Below, in pieces: positions 1 to 7,531 of a stretch of DNA of 13,856 nucleotides (its first letter is position 1; each line of letters opens with the position of its first letter). The stretch is from Parachlorella kessleri (taxonomy: Eukaryota > Chlorophyta > Trebouxiophyceae > Chlorellales > Chlorellaceae), in contig BBXU01003202.1 in NCBI GenBank assembly GCA_001598975.1, positions 1 through 13,856 on the forward strand, read 5' to 3'. The translations under genes were made by a program, and so were the position numbers. The notes under the pieces were generated by a model. It was not told where the DNA came from. It saw nothing but the letters and a program-made list of their open reading frames with translations, and did no database searches.

Positions 1-376
1 GCCAGCTTTTTTACCTTGTGTCATCTTCAATGCAAAGCATTGAGAAAACCTCCATTATTCTCAATTAAATTTAAAAATGGAGGTTCTTTCAATGCAATTA
101 TTTATGCTTTGCATAAAGAACAGCATTGAGGTGTTACTCCATTTATAAATGGAGGAGCGTAAATGGAGAATATACACTACGTAATATAGTATGTAAACAC
201 GGAGTAAAAAACACAAATAAAAGATAAAAAAAGATGCCATTTGTTATAGATGTTTTAAGTATATTTACAAAAATTAAAAAATACGTTTTATCGTTTTCTC
301 AATGCAACACATTGAGAAATACCTATATATATTACAAATTTTTTTTTGAAAAGTTGATGTATTTCAACATATTAAT
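1..376. repeat. Repeat-filled spacer downstream of nad4L
   Basis: No gene is visible here. The first 180 bases are a mosaic of palindromic modules. TCAATGC/GCATTGA pairs around AAA at 27-43. AACCTCCATT (47-56) pairs with AATGGAGGTT (76-85). CTCCATTTATAAATGGAG is an 18-base palindrome at 137-154. The stretch 123-165 is a minus-oriented copy of an element that recurs at 3432-3480, 11701-11745 and 13517-13551. The rest, to 376, is plain A+T-rich sequence. The region lies 3' of nad4L on its transcribed strand, so the hairpins could act in transcript end formation; that is inference only. Confidence 0.75.
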
Positions 377-679
377 TTAGCCTTTCATTAAATTTATAAA
401 TTCAACGGCTATAGTACCACGAATACGATAATAAACTACAAGTAATGCTAAACCAATTGCTGACTCAGCAGCCGCTACTGTTAAAATAAATAAAGCAAAT
501 AATTGTCCTATTAAATCATCTAAATATACAGAAAATAATAAAAAATTTAAATTAACAGCTAACAACATTAATTCAATTGACATTAACATGACTATAATAT
601 TTTTTCGATTTAAAAAAATTCCCCAAATACCTAATAAAAATAAAATCATAGAAACAGCAAGATACTTTACCAAATCCAT
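377..679 (-). CDS. nad4L: NADH dehydrogenase subunit 4L
   Basis: This encodes the small three-helix membrane subunit of respiratory complex I (NuoK family), part of the proton-translocating arm in the inner mitochondrial membrane. The 100-residue product has the usual family length. Three hydrophobic segments are visible, at roughly residues 5-23, 28-50 and 58-84. The two membrane-embedded glutamates expected in this family are present: E36 in [14 protein letters not shown] and E72 in the [14 protein letters not shown] stretch. The C-terminal [18 protein letters not shown] also fits the family. The start is the first ATG of the open frame and gives the conserved N-terminus; the stop is TAG. 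It is the last of three minus-strand genes, after tatC and nad6, with a repeat-rich 525-base spacer upstream. Identification is firm. Confidence 0.97.
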   Translation of the reverse strand: MDLVKYLAVSMILFLLGIWGIFLNRKNIIVMLMSIELMLLAVNLNFLLFSVYLDDLIGQLFALFILTVAAAESAIGLALLVVYYRIRGTIAVEFINLMKG

Positions 680-1204
680 AAATATACTATTTTTTAATTT
701 TTTTAACTTAGTGGTTATCTATCTTTTTTTTATAAAAAAAAAAGATGACACTATGTATCTTTTTTTAGTATGTGTCTTTTAGCTTTTTTACTTTGTAAAA
801 AAGACACTATGTAAAAAAGCTAAAAGTTGTGTTTATTTTTTTTTTTATAAAAAAAACATATTATAAAAAAGATAATACACTGTGTCCCGCTAAAAAGACG
901 GAATAAAAAATTTAAGTTTTTCTATTCTCCTATTATCCTATTCTCCATTTTTAATGGAGAAGCGAAAATGGAGAAGCGAAAATGGAGGTTTTCTCCAAGC
1001 AAAGCATGGAGGAAGGAGGCTTATCCATGTTTTACATGGATAATACCTGTTCTTCATTTTTTACATGAAGAATTGCATAGCACAATGATGGTTCTCCTAT
1101 TCTCCATTTTTAATGGAGAAGCGAAAATGGAGAAACTGCGTTATAAATAATTGCATCACTCTTTTTTACCGTGTAAAAAAGCTAACAGCATCAAGAACAG
1201 CAAA
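680..1204. repeat. Repeat-filled spacer between nad6 and nad4L
   Basis: There is no credible gene. Positions 722-745 form an A/T hairpin (ATCTTTTTTTT with AAAAAAAAGAT). Positions 781-826 carry the module AGCTTTTTTAC..GTAAAAAAG..AAAAAAGCT. From about 930 to 1145 lies one arm of a roughly 200-bp inverted repeat whose partner is at about 3484-3728. Inside it, TTATCCATGT (1021-1030) pairs with ACATGGATAA (1034-1043). A short frame open across 968-1150 is only a read-through of these repeats. Confidence 0.75.
930..1145 (+). repeat. Left arm of long imperfect inverted repeat
   Basis: This arm is the near-exact reverse complement of about 3484-3728. The match includes the two tandem CTCCATTTTTAATGGAG/AGCGAAAATGGAG units, the TCTCCAAGCAAAGCATGGAG block, the CCATG..CATGG and TTCAT..ATGAA hairpins, and the ATAGCACAATGATGG link. 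The arms differ by only a few substitutions and by one extra CTATTCTC unit in the right arm. The pair flanks nad6 and tatC, so intramolecular recombination could invert that gene block. Boundaries are approximate because I aligned it by eye. Confidence 0.85.
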
Positions 1205-1822
1205 CTAGGATATTTTGCGAATAGTTTTTGCAAAATCTCTTGTGTTTTGTAAAAAAACTTGTTGTCTTTTTATACGAATACCTTTTTGCATTGTTAAAAC
1301 AATAGCTCCAATCATGGCTACTAATAATATTATACTAGCTAGAAGGAAAAAATAGAAATAATAAGTATATACAAGATTACCTATTGCTTGAATATTGGTA
1401 GAAGTTTGTATACTATTTGACCAATCAAGAAAATTTAAATTTTTAAATTCTGAAACAGCTTGTGGGTTATCATAAAACAATAGAGGTATTAAATCATTAT
1501 CTACTATAAGGATTACCTCCAGTAGAAAAAGAATACCTAAAACACCTCCTATTGGTAGATAACGTAACCTTTTTTCATTTATTTCAGCTAATTTTATATT
1601 TAACATCATAACTACAAATAAAAACAATACAGCAATAGCACCTACATATACTACTAAAAATATCATAGCAAAAAAATCTAGGCCCAATAAAACAAGTAAT
1701 CCTGCAGCATTAAAAAATACTAAAATAAGAAATAATACTGAATGTACTGGATTTCTAGCTTGTATAACCATAACGCCTGATATTAATGCTAGACTAGAAA
1801 ATAAATAAAATAATATATCCAT
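1205..1822 (-). CDS. nad6: NADH dehydrogenase subunit 6
   Basis: This encodes a membrane subunit of complex I (NuoJ family), located between the quinone-binding region and the antiporter-like subunits. The 205-residue product has five hydrophobic segments: about 3-20, 27-48, 52-76, 92-110 and 153-177. The diagnostic third helix, LVVYVGAIAVLFLFVVMMLN (about residues 56-75), contains the tyrosine/glycine-rich stretch that forms the pi-bulge in this family. Another recognisable piece is ARNPVHSVLFLILVFFNAAG near residues 22-41. The start ATG gives MDILFYLFSSLALISG, a normal N-terminus, and the stop is TAG. Upstream (1823-2424) is a large inverted-repeat spacer. Length is within the usual plant and algal range, and nothing is broken. 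Identification is firm. Confidence 0.97.
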   Translation of the reverse strand: MDILFYLFSSLALISGVMVIQARNPVHSVLFLILVFFNAAGLLVLLGLDFFAMIFLVVYVGAIAVLFLFVVMMLNIKLAEINEKRLRYLPIGGVLGILFLLEVILIVDNDLIPLLFYDNPQAVSEFKNLNFLDWSNSIQTSTNIQAIGNLVYTYYFYFFLLASIILLVAMIGAIVLTMQKGIRIKRQQVFLQNTRDFAKTIRKIS

Positions 1823-2424
1823 AATGAAAAATTTTTTATATTTTTTATCTTATCATTTTGCTTTTTTAGTGAAACGTACGGAGTAAAAAAGATGACACAG
1901 AGATCTTTTTAACATGTATCTTTTAGCTTTTTTACTACGTAAAAAAGACACTTGTTAAAAAGCCAGCTCCTTACGCTTCGCTTTACTACGTACGCTTCGC
2001 TAAAAAAAGAATACTGTGTGTCATCTTTTTTACTCCGTACGTTTCACTAAAAAAGCTAAAAGATACACAGTAAAAAAAATAGATAAAAGCTAAATCAACC
2101 TTATATAACCATAATATAACCATAAGCTAAAGGTTTTATCCATAAGGTTCTCCTATTCTCCATGCATTACATGGAGAACCAACAATGGAGGTTTTTTCAA
2201 TGCAGATCTTCATGTTCTTATCTATTATCCATTTTCAATGGAGAAGCCGTGCTATGCACAATGATGGTTCTCCATTTTCAATGGAGAAACTGAATTATGA
2301 AGAATAGCATTGAGGTTTTACTGCATTGATAAATGGAGGTGATCCCCATGCAGTTCTTGATGCTTTGCATCAAGAATTGCATTTAGGGTTATTTTATAAT
2401 TATAATAGAAAATACCAATAATTA
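1823..2424. repeat. Repeat-filled spacer between tatC and nad6
   Basis: There is no gene. The left part is a large nested hairpin (1860-2056, listed separately). The right part (2145-2385) is a mosaic of CTCC..GGAG palindromes (CCATGCATTACATGG near 2160, CCATTTTCAATGG near 2228 and 2272) and GATGCTTTGCATC (near 2358-2382). Positions 2311-2343 hold a partial minus-oriented copy of the roughly 45-base element also seen at 3432-3480 and 11701-11745. A few CGCTTCGC pieces lie at about 1976-2000. Confidence 0.75.
1860..2056. repeat. 40-bp perfect inverted repeat enclosing nested hairpins
   Basis: Positions 1860-1899 are the exact reverse complement of 2017-2056 (40 of 40 bases by eye), separated by 117 bases. 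Inside, CTTTTTAACA (about 1905-1914) can pair with TGTTAAAAAG (about 1953-1962). Inside that again, AGCTTTTTTAC pairs with GTAAAAAAG across TAC. The whole could extrude as a branched cruciform, or fold as a long RNA hairpin in the leader of nad6. Confidence 0.85.
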
Positions 2425-3142
2425 CTAAAAATTCATAAAAAAAAATAATAAAATAGCTAATGAAGATTGACTAATTATATCCGGTGGAGATATAAAAGAA
2501 GATATTAATATACTAGTAAATATAAAAAATTTTCTAGTTCTACATAAAATATAATAATCAATAATATTATAATAATAAAGTATAATAACAATAAATGGTA
2601 TTTGAAATAATGCAAGCATAATAAAATAAAAACGAGTACTTAAAGTCACATAAGATTCTAACCTAGCAGTTAATTCTAATTGTAAATTATCAGTTGGATT
2701 ATCCATTTGCTTAATATTTGTCAAAGGATTATTGGATGTAATTATGTCAAAACTTAAAAGAAATTCACATATTTTGGGAAATAATATAAAATAAAGAATT
2801 AATAATTCAATAAATAAAAAAAAAAAATAGAATAGATAATTTATTAATAATTTTTCTTTCAAAAATATATCGACTTGGTATAAAAAAACTCCAAAAATGG
2901 TAAATAAAAAAGGGTATTATTATTAAAAAACTAATAATTCCACTGATTCTTAAAATAGTATAAAAAGCTTCAGTTAAATCTATTAACACAAATTTGTGAT
3001 TTAAATCTAAAAAAGGTCGACCTATTATATATAGAAATTCAAGCTGATAATAATAGCTTGTAATAATGGTTAATACCAAAGATAATCCGAAGTAAATAGC
3101 ACGTGACCGCATTTCAAAAAAATGTACAGATAATTGATACAT
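2425..3142 (-). pseudogene. tatC: Sec-independent translocase TatC, split by a one-base homopolymer frameshift
   Basis: This is TatC (mttB), the multi-spanning core of the twin-arginine translocase, which in mitochondria moves folded proteins across the inner membrane. The 5' part (3142-2807, 111 codons, ending in TGA) carries FFEMRSR near the N-terminus and the TatC signature region around residues 57-99: the LTEAFYTILRISG stretch, a proline-containing helix, then HFWSFFIPSRYIFERK. The 3' part lies in another frame (2862-2425, stop TAG) and carries LFPKICEFLLSFD, the LESYVTLSTRFYFIMLALFQIPF stretch and the terminal ISPPDIISQ motif. Both parts fit one TatC of about 238 residues. The frames meet in a run of 12 T on the coding strand (2816-2827). 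Skipping one T, or having 11, joins them. I label it pseudogene only because it is not a single open frame; a sequencing error or slippage is at least as likely as a real break. Confidence 0.88.
2816..2827 (-). other. Frameshift site in tatC (T12 on coding strand)
   Basis: Upstream TatC codons start at positions congruent to 1 mod 3, and downstream ones at positions congruent to 0. The change needs a +1 step, equivalent to one T fewer in the run. Conserved TatC sequence continues without a gap on both sides, so the run itself is where the frame changes. Confidence 0.85.
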
Positions 3143-3473
3143 AAAATTGGCTTTTTTTATGAAATAAAAAAAGATAATAATAGAAATGATTTTTTATCTT
3201 TTTATTTTTATGCTTATCTTTAAAAAAAAAAAAGCCTATTTTTAGAAAAATATATATAATTTTTTGATGTTAATATAGATTTTTTTTATAAAATAAAAAT
3301 CAAAAAATTAATAAATTATAAAAAATTTTAATATATTAATAATTATATTATTCTAATTATAATAAATTTTTGTTATAAGTTTGTCATTCTTATAGACAAC
3401 AAATATGTGCATAACAATGTGGTTCTGTATTATCCATTTACGCTCCTCCATTTATCAATGGAGTAACACCTCA

Positions 3474-3555
3474 ATGCTATTATTGATAACGTAGTTTCTC
3501 CATTTTCGCTTCTCCATTTTCGCTTCTCCATTAAAAATGGAGAATAGGAGAATAG
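3474..3555 (+). repeat. 82-bp exact direct repeat, copy 1
   Basis: This is identical by eye to 4719-4800, offset 1245 bases. It includes ATGCTATTATTGATAACG, two TTTTCGCTTCTCCA units and the ATTAAAAATGGAGAATAGG block. It overlaps the right arm of the long inverted repeat. The two copies flank trnL(CAA). Confidence 0.9.
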
Positions 3556-3728
3556 GAGAACCATCATTGTGCTATGCAATTCTTCATGTAAAACATGAAG
3601 AACAGGTATTATCCATGTAAAACATGGATAAACCTCCTTCCTCCATGCTTTGCTTGGAGAAAACCTCCATTTCCGCTTCTCCATTTTCGCTTCTCCATTA
3701 AAAATGGAGAATAGGAGAATAAGAGAAT
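3484..3728 (-). repeat. Right arm of long imperfect inverted repeat
   Basis: This is the partner of about 930-1145 in reverse orientation. It carries one additional GGAGAATA unit and a few base differences. TTCTTCATGT/ACATGAAGAA (3580-3602) is a perfect stem here, whereas the left arm has one mismatch in the same stem. Boundaries are approximate. Confidence 0.85.
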
Positions 3729-3929
3729 AGATAACCAAAAATAGAGAATAGATTAAAGCATCAAGAACTGCATGGATATAACTTATGGATAATAAAAGAA
3801 GCGTAAATGGAAGTTCTTCATGCTTTGCATGAAACCTATCTATAATTATTTATTATACGTTTATTTAACTTTTTTACATAGTGTATCTAAAAAAAAAAAG
3901 CATACAAAGTAAAAAACATACTTGTTGTA

Positions 3930-3970
3930 TATTTTATATTAAAAAATTTATAGTTTTTTAATATAAAATA
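3930..3970. repeat. 17-bp A/T hairpin upstream of trnL(CAA)
   Basis: Positions 3930-3946 pair perfectly with 3954-3970, leaving a 7-base loop (TTTATAG). It ends about 55 bases before trnL. It could be a transcript-processing structure, or simply a repeat module; the sequence does not decide. Confidence 0.7.
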
Positions 3971-4024
3971 ATATATAATAAATTAATTAGCGTACTCTAG
4001 TATATAATATATAATTTGAAAACC

Positions 4025-4106
4025 ACTCACTTGGTGAAATTGGTAAACACAACAGACTCAAAATCTGTACCTTTTAGGAATATCGGTTCGAATCCGATAG
4101 TGAGTA
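4025..4106 (+). tRNA. trnL(caa): tRNA-Leu (anticodon CAA)
   Basis: A full class II cloverleaf is visible. The acceptor ACTCACT (4025-4031) pairs with AGTGAGT (4099-4105), followed by discriminator A (4106). The anticodon stem ACAGA/TCTGT (4052-4056 with 4064-4068) encloses the loop CTCAAAA, with anticodon CAA at 4059-4061. The T stem ATCGG/CCGAT (4082-4086 with 4094-4098) encloses TTCGAAT. A long variable region (4069-4081) fits leucine. It decodes UUG. No CCA is encoded and there is no intron. It is the first plus-strand gene after the strand switch. Confidence 0.97.
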
Positions 4107-4867
4107 TATATATAATTTGTTTAATTAATAAGAATTGCTACATTGATAAATGGAGGAGAGTAAATGTATAATGTGACGACATTTTTTTTGTTATTTTTTT
4201 TCCTTACGCTATTCAGCATACAGTTTACACTCCTTTTATTTTTAGTTATGCTATCTTTTTTTTACTTTGTAAAAAAAAATAGCTAAAAGATTAAATCGCT
4301 TCGCTAAAAAAAGCTGGCTTTTTAACAAGTTAAAAAGATGCTAACTAATTATAAAAAAAAACAACAAAAAGATATCTATATAAAAAACATGTGTTTTCAT
4401 CTTTATTAGAATTAAATTAATCTTAATAAAGGTTTTTTTATTATATAAAAAAAATATAGCTTTCTTTTTTTATAAAATAGGCTTTTTTTTTAAAGAGAAG
4501 CCAAAAATATAACTTAAGGTAAAAAAGCTGGCTGTAGCTATCTCCCTATGCTTCGCTTAAAAAAATTTTATATTATAAAAAAGATAACACACGTTTTTTT
4601 ACTGTTTATTTTTTTACTATAATTTTCACAATGTAAAGTCTCGCTGTCTTTTTTATTTCTTAAAAAAGCTTAAAACAGTTAAAAATAATGAAAAAAATTC
4701 ATACTATATAGGTTCTCCATGCTATTATTGATAACGTAGTTTCTCCATTTTCGCTTCTCCATTTTCGCTTCTCCATTAAAAATGGAGAATAGGAGAATAG
4801 AAAACCAAAAATGGAGAATAGATTAGAGCATCAAGAATAACATGGAGAATACGTAAAAAAAAAAATT
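4107..4867. repeat. Repeat-filled spacer between trnL(CAA) and rps4
   Basis: No gene is supported. Positions 4139-4166 are a partial copy of the 45-base element. Positions 4255-4345 carry TTTTTTTAC..GTAAAAAAA, CGCTTCGC and GCTTTTTAAC..GTTAAAAAG modules. CTTTATTA (4401-4408) pairs with TAATAAAG (4424-4431). Positions 4719-4800 are the second copy of the 82-bp direct repeat, and 4801-4845 continue with a block resembling 3733-3775. The repeats run to within a few bases of the rps4 start. Confidence 0.75.
4719..4800 (+). repeat. 82-bp exact direct repeat, copy 2
   Basis: This is identical by eye to 3474-3555. It ends about 68 bases before the rps4 ATG, so it probably lies in the rps4 leader. 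Recombination between the copies would delete or loop out a 1245-bp segment carrying trnL(CAA). Confidence 0.9.
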
Positions 4868-6975
4868 ATGATAAATAAAACATTACTAAATACAAATTTA
4901 CAACAAAATCAACATGAATTATTTATTATTAATAAATTAAAAAAATTATCCAATTTATCTCAATTATCCATTGAAAATGGAGGTGTTACTCCATTGATAA
5001 ATGAAGGAGCAAAAATAGAAAACCATATATATTCTTCAAAGAAAAAAGATGTTTCTGGTTTTAATAAACCTTTTTTAGAAAATCAAAAAATTTCAGAAGG
5101 GATAATTAAAAAAACAATAACTTGTAAATTATTAACTAATAATAACATCAACCCTCCATTTATGAATGGAGTAAAAAAAGCAAATCCGTTCTCCATTAAA
5201 AATGGAGAAAGTAAATGGTTTAATTATTTTTTTTATAATAATCCAATTAATTTACTTTTTTCAATTGATCAATTTCTATTTGAATTAGCTAAAAAACAAC
5301 CACAACGTAGAAAATCTTCAGAATTTCAACAACAATTGAAAGAAAGAAAAAAACTATGTATATTTTATGGACATTTGTCAAAAAAGCAATTAAAAAATTT
5401 ATTATCTCAGTCAAAATCATCTCAAGGCTATTTTTCTTTTTATTTTTTTTCAATTATAGAGCGTCGATTAGATGTTTTATTATATAGAAGTGGTCTTGTC
5501 AAAAACATATTAACAGCTAGACAATTAATATCACATAAAAAAATAATGGTAAATAATCAATTTATAAATATAGCTAGCTATCAAGTTAATCCTGGTGATA
5601 TAATTTCAATTAAATCAAATAAGAAAAACGAAATAATTTCTCCATTAAAAGAAATAATTCAAGTAAATTTTAAAAAACGTCGCTATCATTTAACTATTTC
5701 TGAAAATTTTATTTATAAAATACAAAACATAAGATATTTTAAAAATTATACACCAAAAAAAACATTAAAAAATTATATTCGCTTATTATTAGCAAAAGTG
5801 GATAAAAGAGCACTTTTAAAAATAAATATATCTGCTTCTCCTATTTTCCATGCTATTCTTGATGCTAAGCATGAAAAACTGCATAGAGAACAAAAAATGG
5901 AAGCTTCTCCATTGAAAATGGAGAAAAATATATTATCCATTAAAAACAAAGAACAAAATACTTTTTTACATAGTAAAAAAGAAACTAGTATTAATTTATT
6001 AAATACAAAAGCTGACTTTTTTTATAATGTAAAAAAAGCTAACGCGGGAGAACATTTTACTGTTTTAAAATTAAAACCTTTATTATCTAAACATGCTAAA
6101 TTTTTTTTGTTAACGTGTATACAAAAAAATTATTTATCATTGAACAGAAAACCTTTTTTTGAAAATAAATACACACGTTTTATAAATTTGCTTGAAAAGT
6201 ATGTAAAATTCAATTTAAGTTTTGCTACTCGTTCTTTTTTAGACAGTAAAAAAGAAACTAATTTAAATAAATTTTCTAATAAATCGAAAAACTTTAATAA
6301 AGAAAATACTGTATCAAAACAACAAAATAATAAAAAAATCAGCCAAAATCCTCAATTTAGCAATAGAGTAACACCTAAACAATCAAATGCACTTAAATCT
6401 TTTACAAGAAAGTTATATATATCTACTTATATACAAAAAAACGCCTCTTTTCTTAATTCTAGTTTTTCTAGTATTTATAATAAAAAAAGAAATAGTGCTA
6501 TTTATAGAAATATAGTATATAAAACAATTTTACAAATGCATTCTGATTTTTTATATTCTCCCTTGTCCATTAACGCTTCTCCTTTCTCCATTATAAATGG
6601 AGAACCAAAAATGGAGGCTCCTACAGGCTTTGCATGGAGAAAACCTCCATTTAATTCTTTATCAAAAGATAGAAGTAATTCTCCATTTACAAAGGAAAAA
6701 TCTGTATCAAGAGATACAGATAATCCTTTGTCTAAAAATACAGAAATGTTAAAAAAAAAATAATTAATACTCTTTTAACATTAAAATTAAAGAAACATAT
6801 TACAAAAAAACAATATTCTAAACAAAGAAAGAAAGCTTTACGTATTTGTATAATAAAACCTATGCATATTGAAGTATCTTATAGTATGTCTACTGCAATT
6901 TTATTATATTCACCACAAAGATTAAGTTTTCCTTTTTATATCAATCTGGATTTAGTTTCTAGAAGTTTTCATTAA
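4868..6975 (+). CDS. rps4: Ribosomal protein uS4, greatly expanded by repeat insertions, with a 3' frameshift
   Basis: This encodes small-subunit ribosomal protein uS4, which binds 16S-like rRNA early in assembly. The main open frame runs 4868-6763 (631 codons). Family sequence begins near residue 143 (KQPQRRKSSEFQQQLKERKK), followed by the S4 RNA-binding domain at about 198-262 (ERRLDVLLYRSGLVKNILTA, then ISHKKIMVNN and PGDIISIKS). The true C-terminus lies in the next frame at about 6760-6975. It reads KPMHIEVSYSMSTAILLYSP then LSFPFYINLDL, matching the end of mitochondrial S4 proteins. The frames meet at a run of ten A (6751-6760); one more A, or a -1 step, would give about 702 residues. 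Usual homologues are about 200-270 residues. The excess is low-complexity sequence that includes copies of the intergenic repeat modules at about residues 34-50, 95-115, 322-356, 366-392, 457-463 and 563-600. The start is the first ATG; since the N-terminal 140 residues are unconserved, it is uncertain. Confidence 0.88.
4967..5022 (+). repeat. Intergenic repeat element inside rps4 (N-terminal region)
   Basis: GAAAATGGAGGTGTTACTCC followed by ATTGATAAATGAAGGAGC closely matches the minus-oriented 45-base element of 123-165 and 2311-2343. Here it is translated as SIENGGVTPLINEGAKIEN. Its presence in the reading frame shows that spacer repeats have entered coding sequence. Confidence 0.85.
5152..5216 (+). 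repeat. Two CTCCATT..AATGGAG palindromes inside rps4
   Basis: CTCCATTTATGAATGGAG (about 5154-5171) and CTCCATTAAAAATGGAG (about 5190-5206) lie in frame. They encode PPFMNGV and FSIKNGE. The second is identical to the module at 3526-3542 in the spacers. Confidence 0.85.
5832..5980 (+). repeat. Cluster of spacer-type modules inside rps4 (middle)
   Basis: The cluster contains GCTTCTCC, CCATGCTATTCTTGATGC with AAGCATGAA, CTTCTCCATTGAAAATGGAG (about 5903-5922), and TTTTTTACATAGTAAAAAAG (about 5961-5980). All are standard modules of the intergenic repeats and together encode roughly residues 322-372. The copies are slightly diverged from the spacer ones, and the changes keep the frame open. Confidence 0.85.
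6572..6655 (+). repeat. Cluster of spacer-type modules inside rps4 (near 3' end)
   Basis: CTCCATTATAAATGGAG (about 6587-6603) is followed by AACCAAAAATGGAGG, a GGCTTTGCATGGAGAAAACC block and another CTCCATT. Together they encode about residues 568-597. The block resembles 972-1012 and 3650-3672 (GTTTTCTCCAAGCAAAGCAT and its complement). Confidence 0.85.
6751..6760 (+). other. Frameshift site in rps4 (A10)
   Basis: The main frame ends TTA AAA AAA AAA TAA. Reading one base back after the A run opens 71 codons that end in a recognisable S4 C-terminus, stopping at TAA 6973-6975. The shift is therefore -1, or one A is missing from the run. Confidence 0.85.
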
Positions 6976-7010
6976 TTCTATAATAGGAGAAGTCTAAATG
7001 GAAGTTCTTG

Positions 7011-7069
7011 ATGCAATTCTTGATGCTATTCTTGATGCTTTGCATCAATAATAGCATCAAGAATTGCAT
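7011..7069. repeat. 28-bp hairpin between rps4 and rps12
   Basis: Positions 7011-7038 pair with 7042-7069 at 27 of 28 positions (mismatch C7031/T7049) around a TTT loop. The arms are built from two successive CTTGATGC-type modules. It is the main content of the short spacer before rps12 (start 7134), so it may mark a processing point in an rps4-rps12-rps7 transcript; that is inference. Confidence 0.85.
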
Positions 7070-7133
7070 GGATAATAAGAGAACCTTCTAAAGTAAATCA
7101 ACACAAATAAATAATTAAATATAATTTAAAATT

Positions 7134-7514
7134 ATGCCAACTAGAAATCAATTACTTAATAAAAAAAGTGCTCGAAAAAAAAAAATATCGAGAAAAAAAA
7201 AACCTGCACTTATAGAATGCCCACAAAGAAAAGGTGTATGTTTTCGTGTATATACGCGAACACCTAAAAAACCTAACTCCGCATTACGTAAAGTAGCTAA
7301 AATACGTTTAACTAATAGTAGAGAAGTTATAGCATCTATTCCTGGCGAAGGACACAATCTTCAAGAACATTCAGTTGTTTTAATTAGAGGTGGTCGTGTT
7401 AAAGATTTACCTGGAGTTAAATATCGAGTTGTAAGAGGCACATTAGATCTTCAAGGAGTTATTAATCGTAAACAAGCAAGATCCAAATATGGTACAAAAA
7501 AACGTAAACAATAA
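7134..7514 (+). CDS. rps12: Ribosomal protein uS12
   Basis: This encodes small-subunit protein uS12, located at the decoding centre of the mitochondrial ribosome. The 126-residue product has the usual family length. Hallmarks are MPTRNQLL at the start, [20 protein letters not shown] in the middle, then the strongly conserved [20 protein letters not shown] and [15 protein letters not shown] towards the C-terminus, ending in a basic SKYGTKKRK tail. The N-terminal MPTRNQLL fixes the start. No intron or frame problem is seen. It lies about 160 bases after rps4 and about 190 before rps7. The rps12-rps7 order echoes the bacterial str operon, so the pair is probably co-transcribed. Confidence 0.98.
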   Translation: MPTRNQLLNKKSARKKKISRKKKPALIECPQRKGVCFRVYTRTPKKPNSALRKVAKIRLTNSREVIASIPGEGHNLQEHSVVLIRGGRVKDLPGVKYRVVRGTLDLQGVINRKQARSKYGTKKRKQ

Positions 7515-7531
7515 TATTTTGACTTTTTTGC

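Larger units (their letters stand above)
3143..4024. other. Strand-switch spacer, extremely A+T rich, with repeats
   Basis: Genes to the left are read leftwards and genes to the right are read rightwards, so this spacer is the divergence point. Positions 3225-3390 are almost pure A/T with only a handful of G or C. Positions 3432-3480 hold a 45-base element, and 3484-3728 is the right arm of the long inverted repeat. Positions 3930-3970 form a 17-bp perfect A/T hairpin just before trnL. No gene is visible; an open frame on the minus strand at 3430-3738 is repeat read-through. It is a reasonable place for a divergent promoter or a replication origin, but no specific motif proves either. Confidence 0.6.

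Noticed and set aside
588..782. Plus-strand open frame of 64 codons
   Set aside because: It overlaps nad4L in antisense and runs into low-complexity A/T sequence; no family resemblance.
968..1150. Plus-strand open frame of 60 codons
   Set aside because: It lies wholly in the long inverted repeat. The partner arm gives a similar frame, so it is repeat read-through.
3430..3738. Minus-strand open frame of 102 codons
   Set aside because: It is read-through of the same repeat arm as 968-1150, sharing the same repeat-encoded peptide pieces; no protein family features.
7148..7357. Minus-strand open frame opposite rps12
   Set aside because: It is an antisense shadow of a highly conserved gene.
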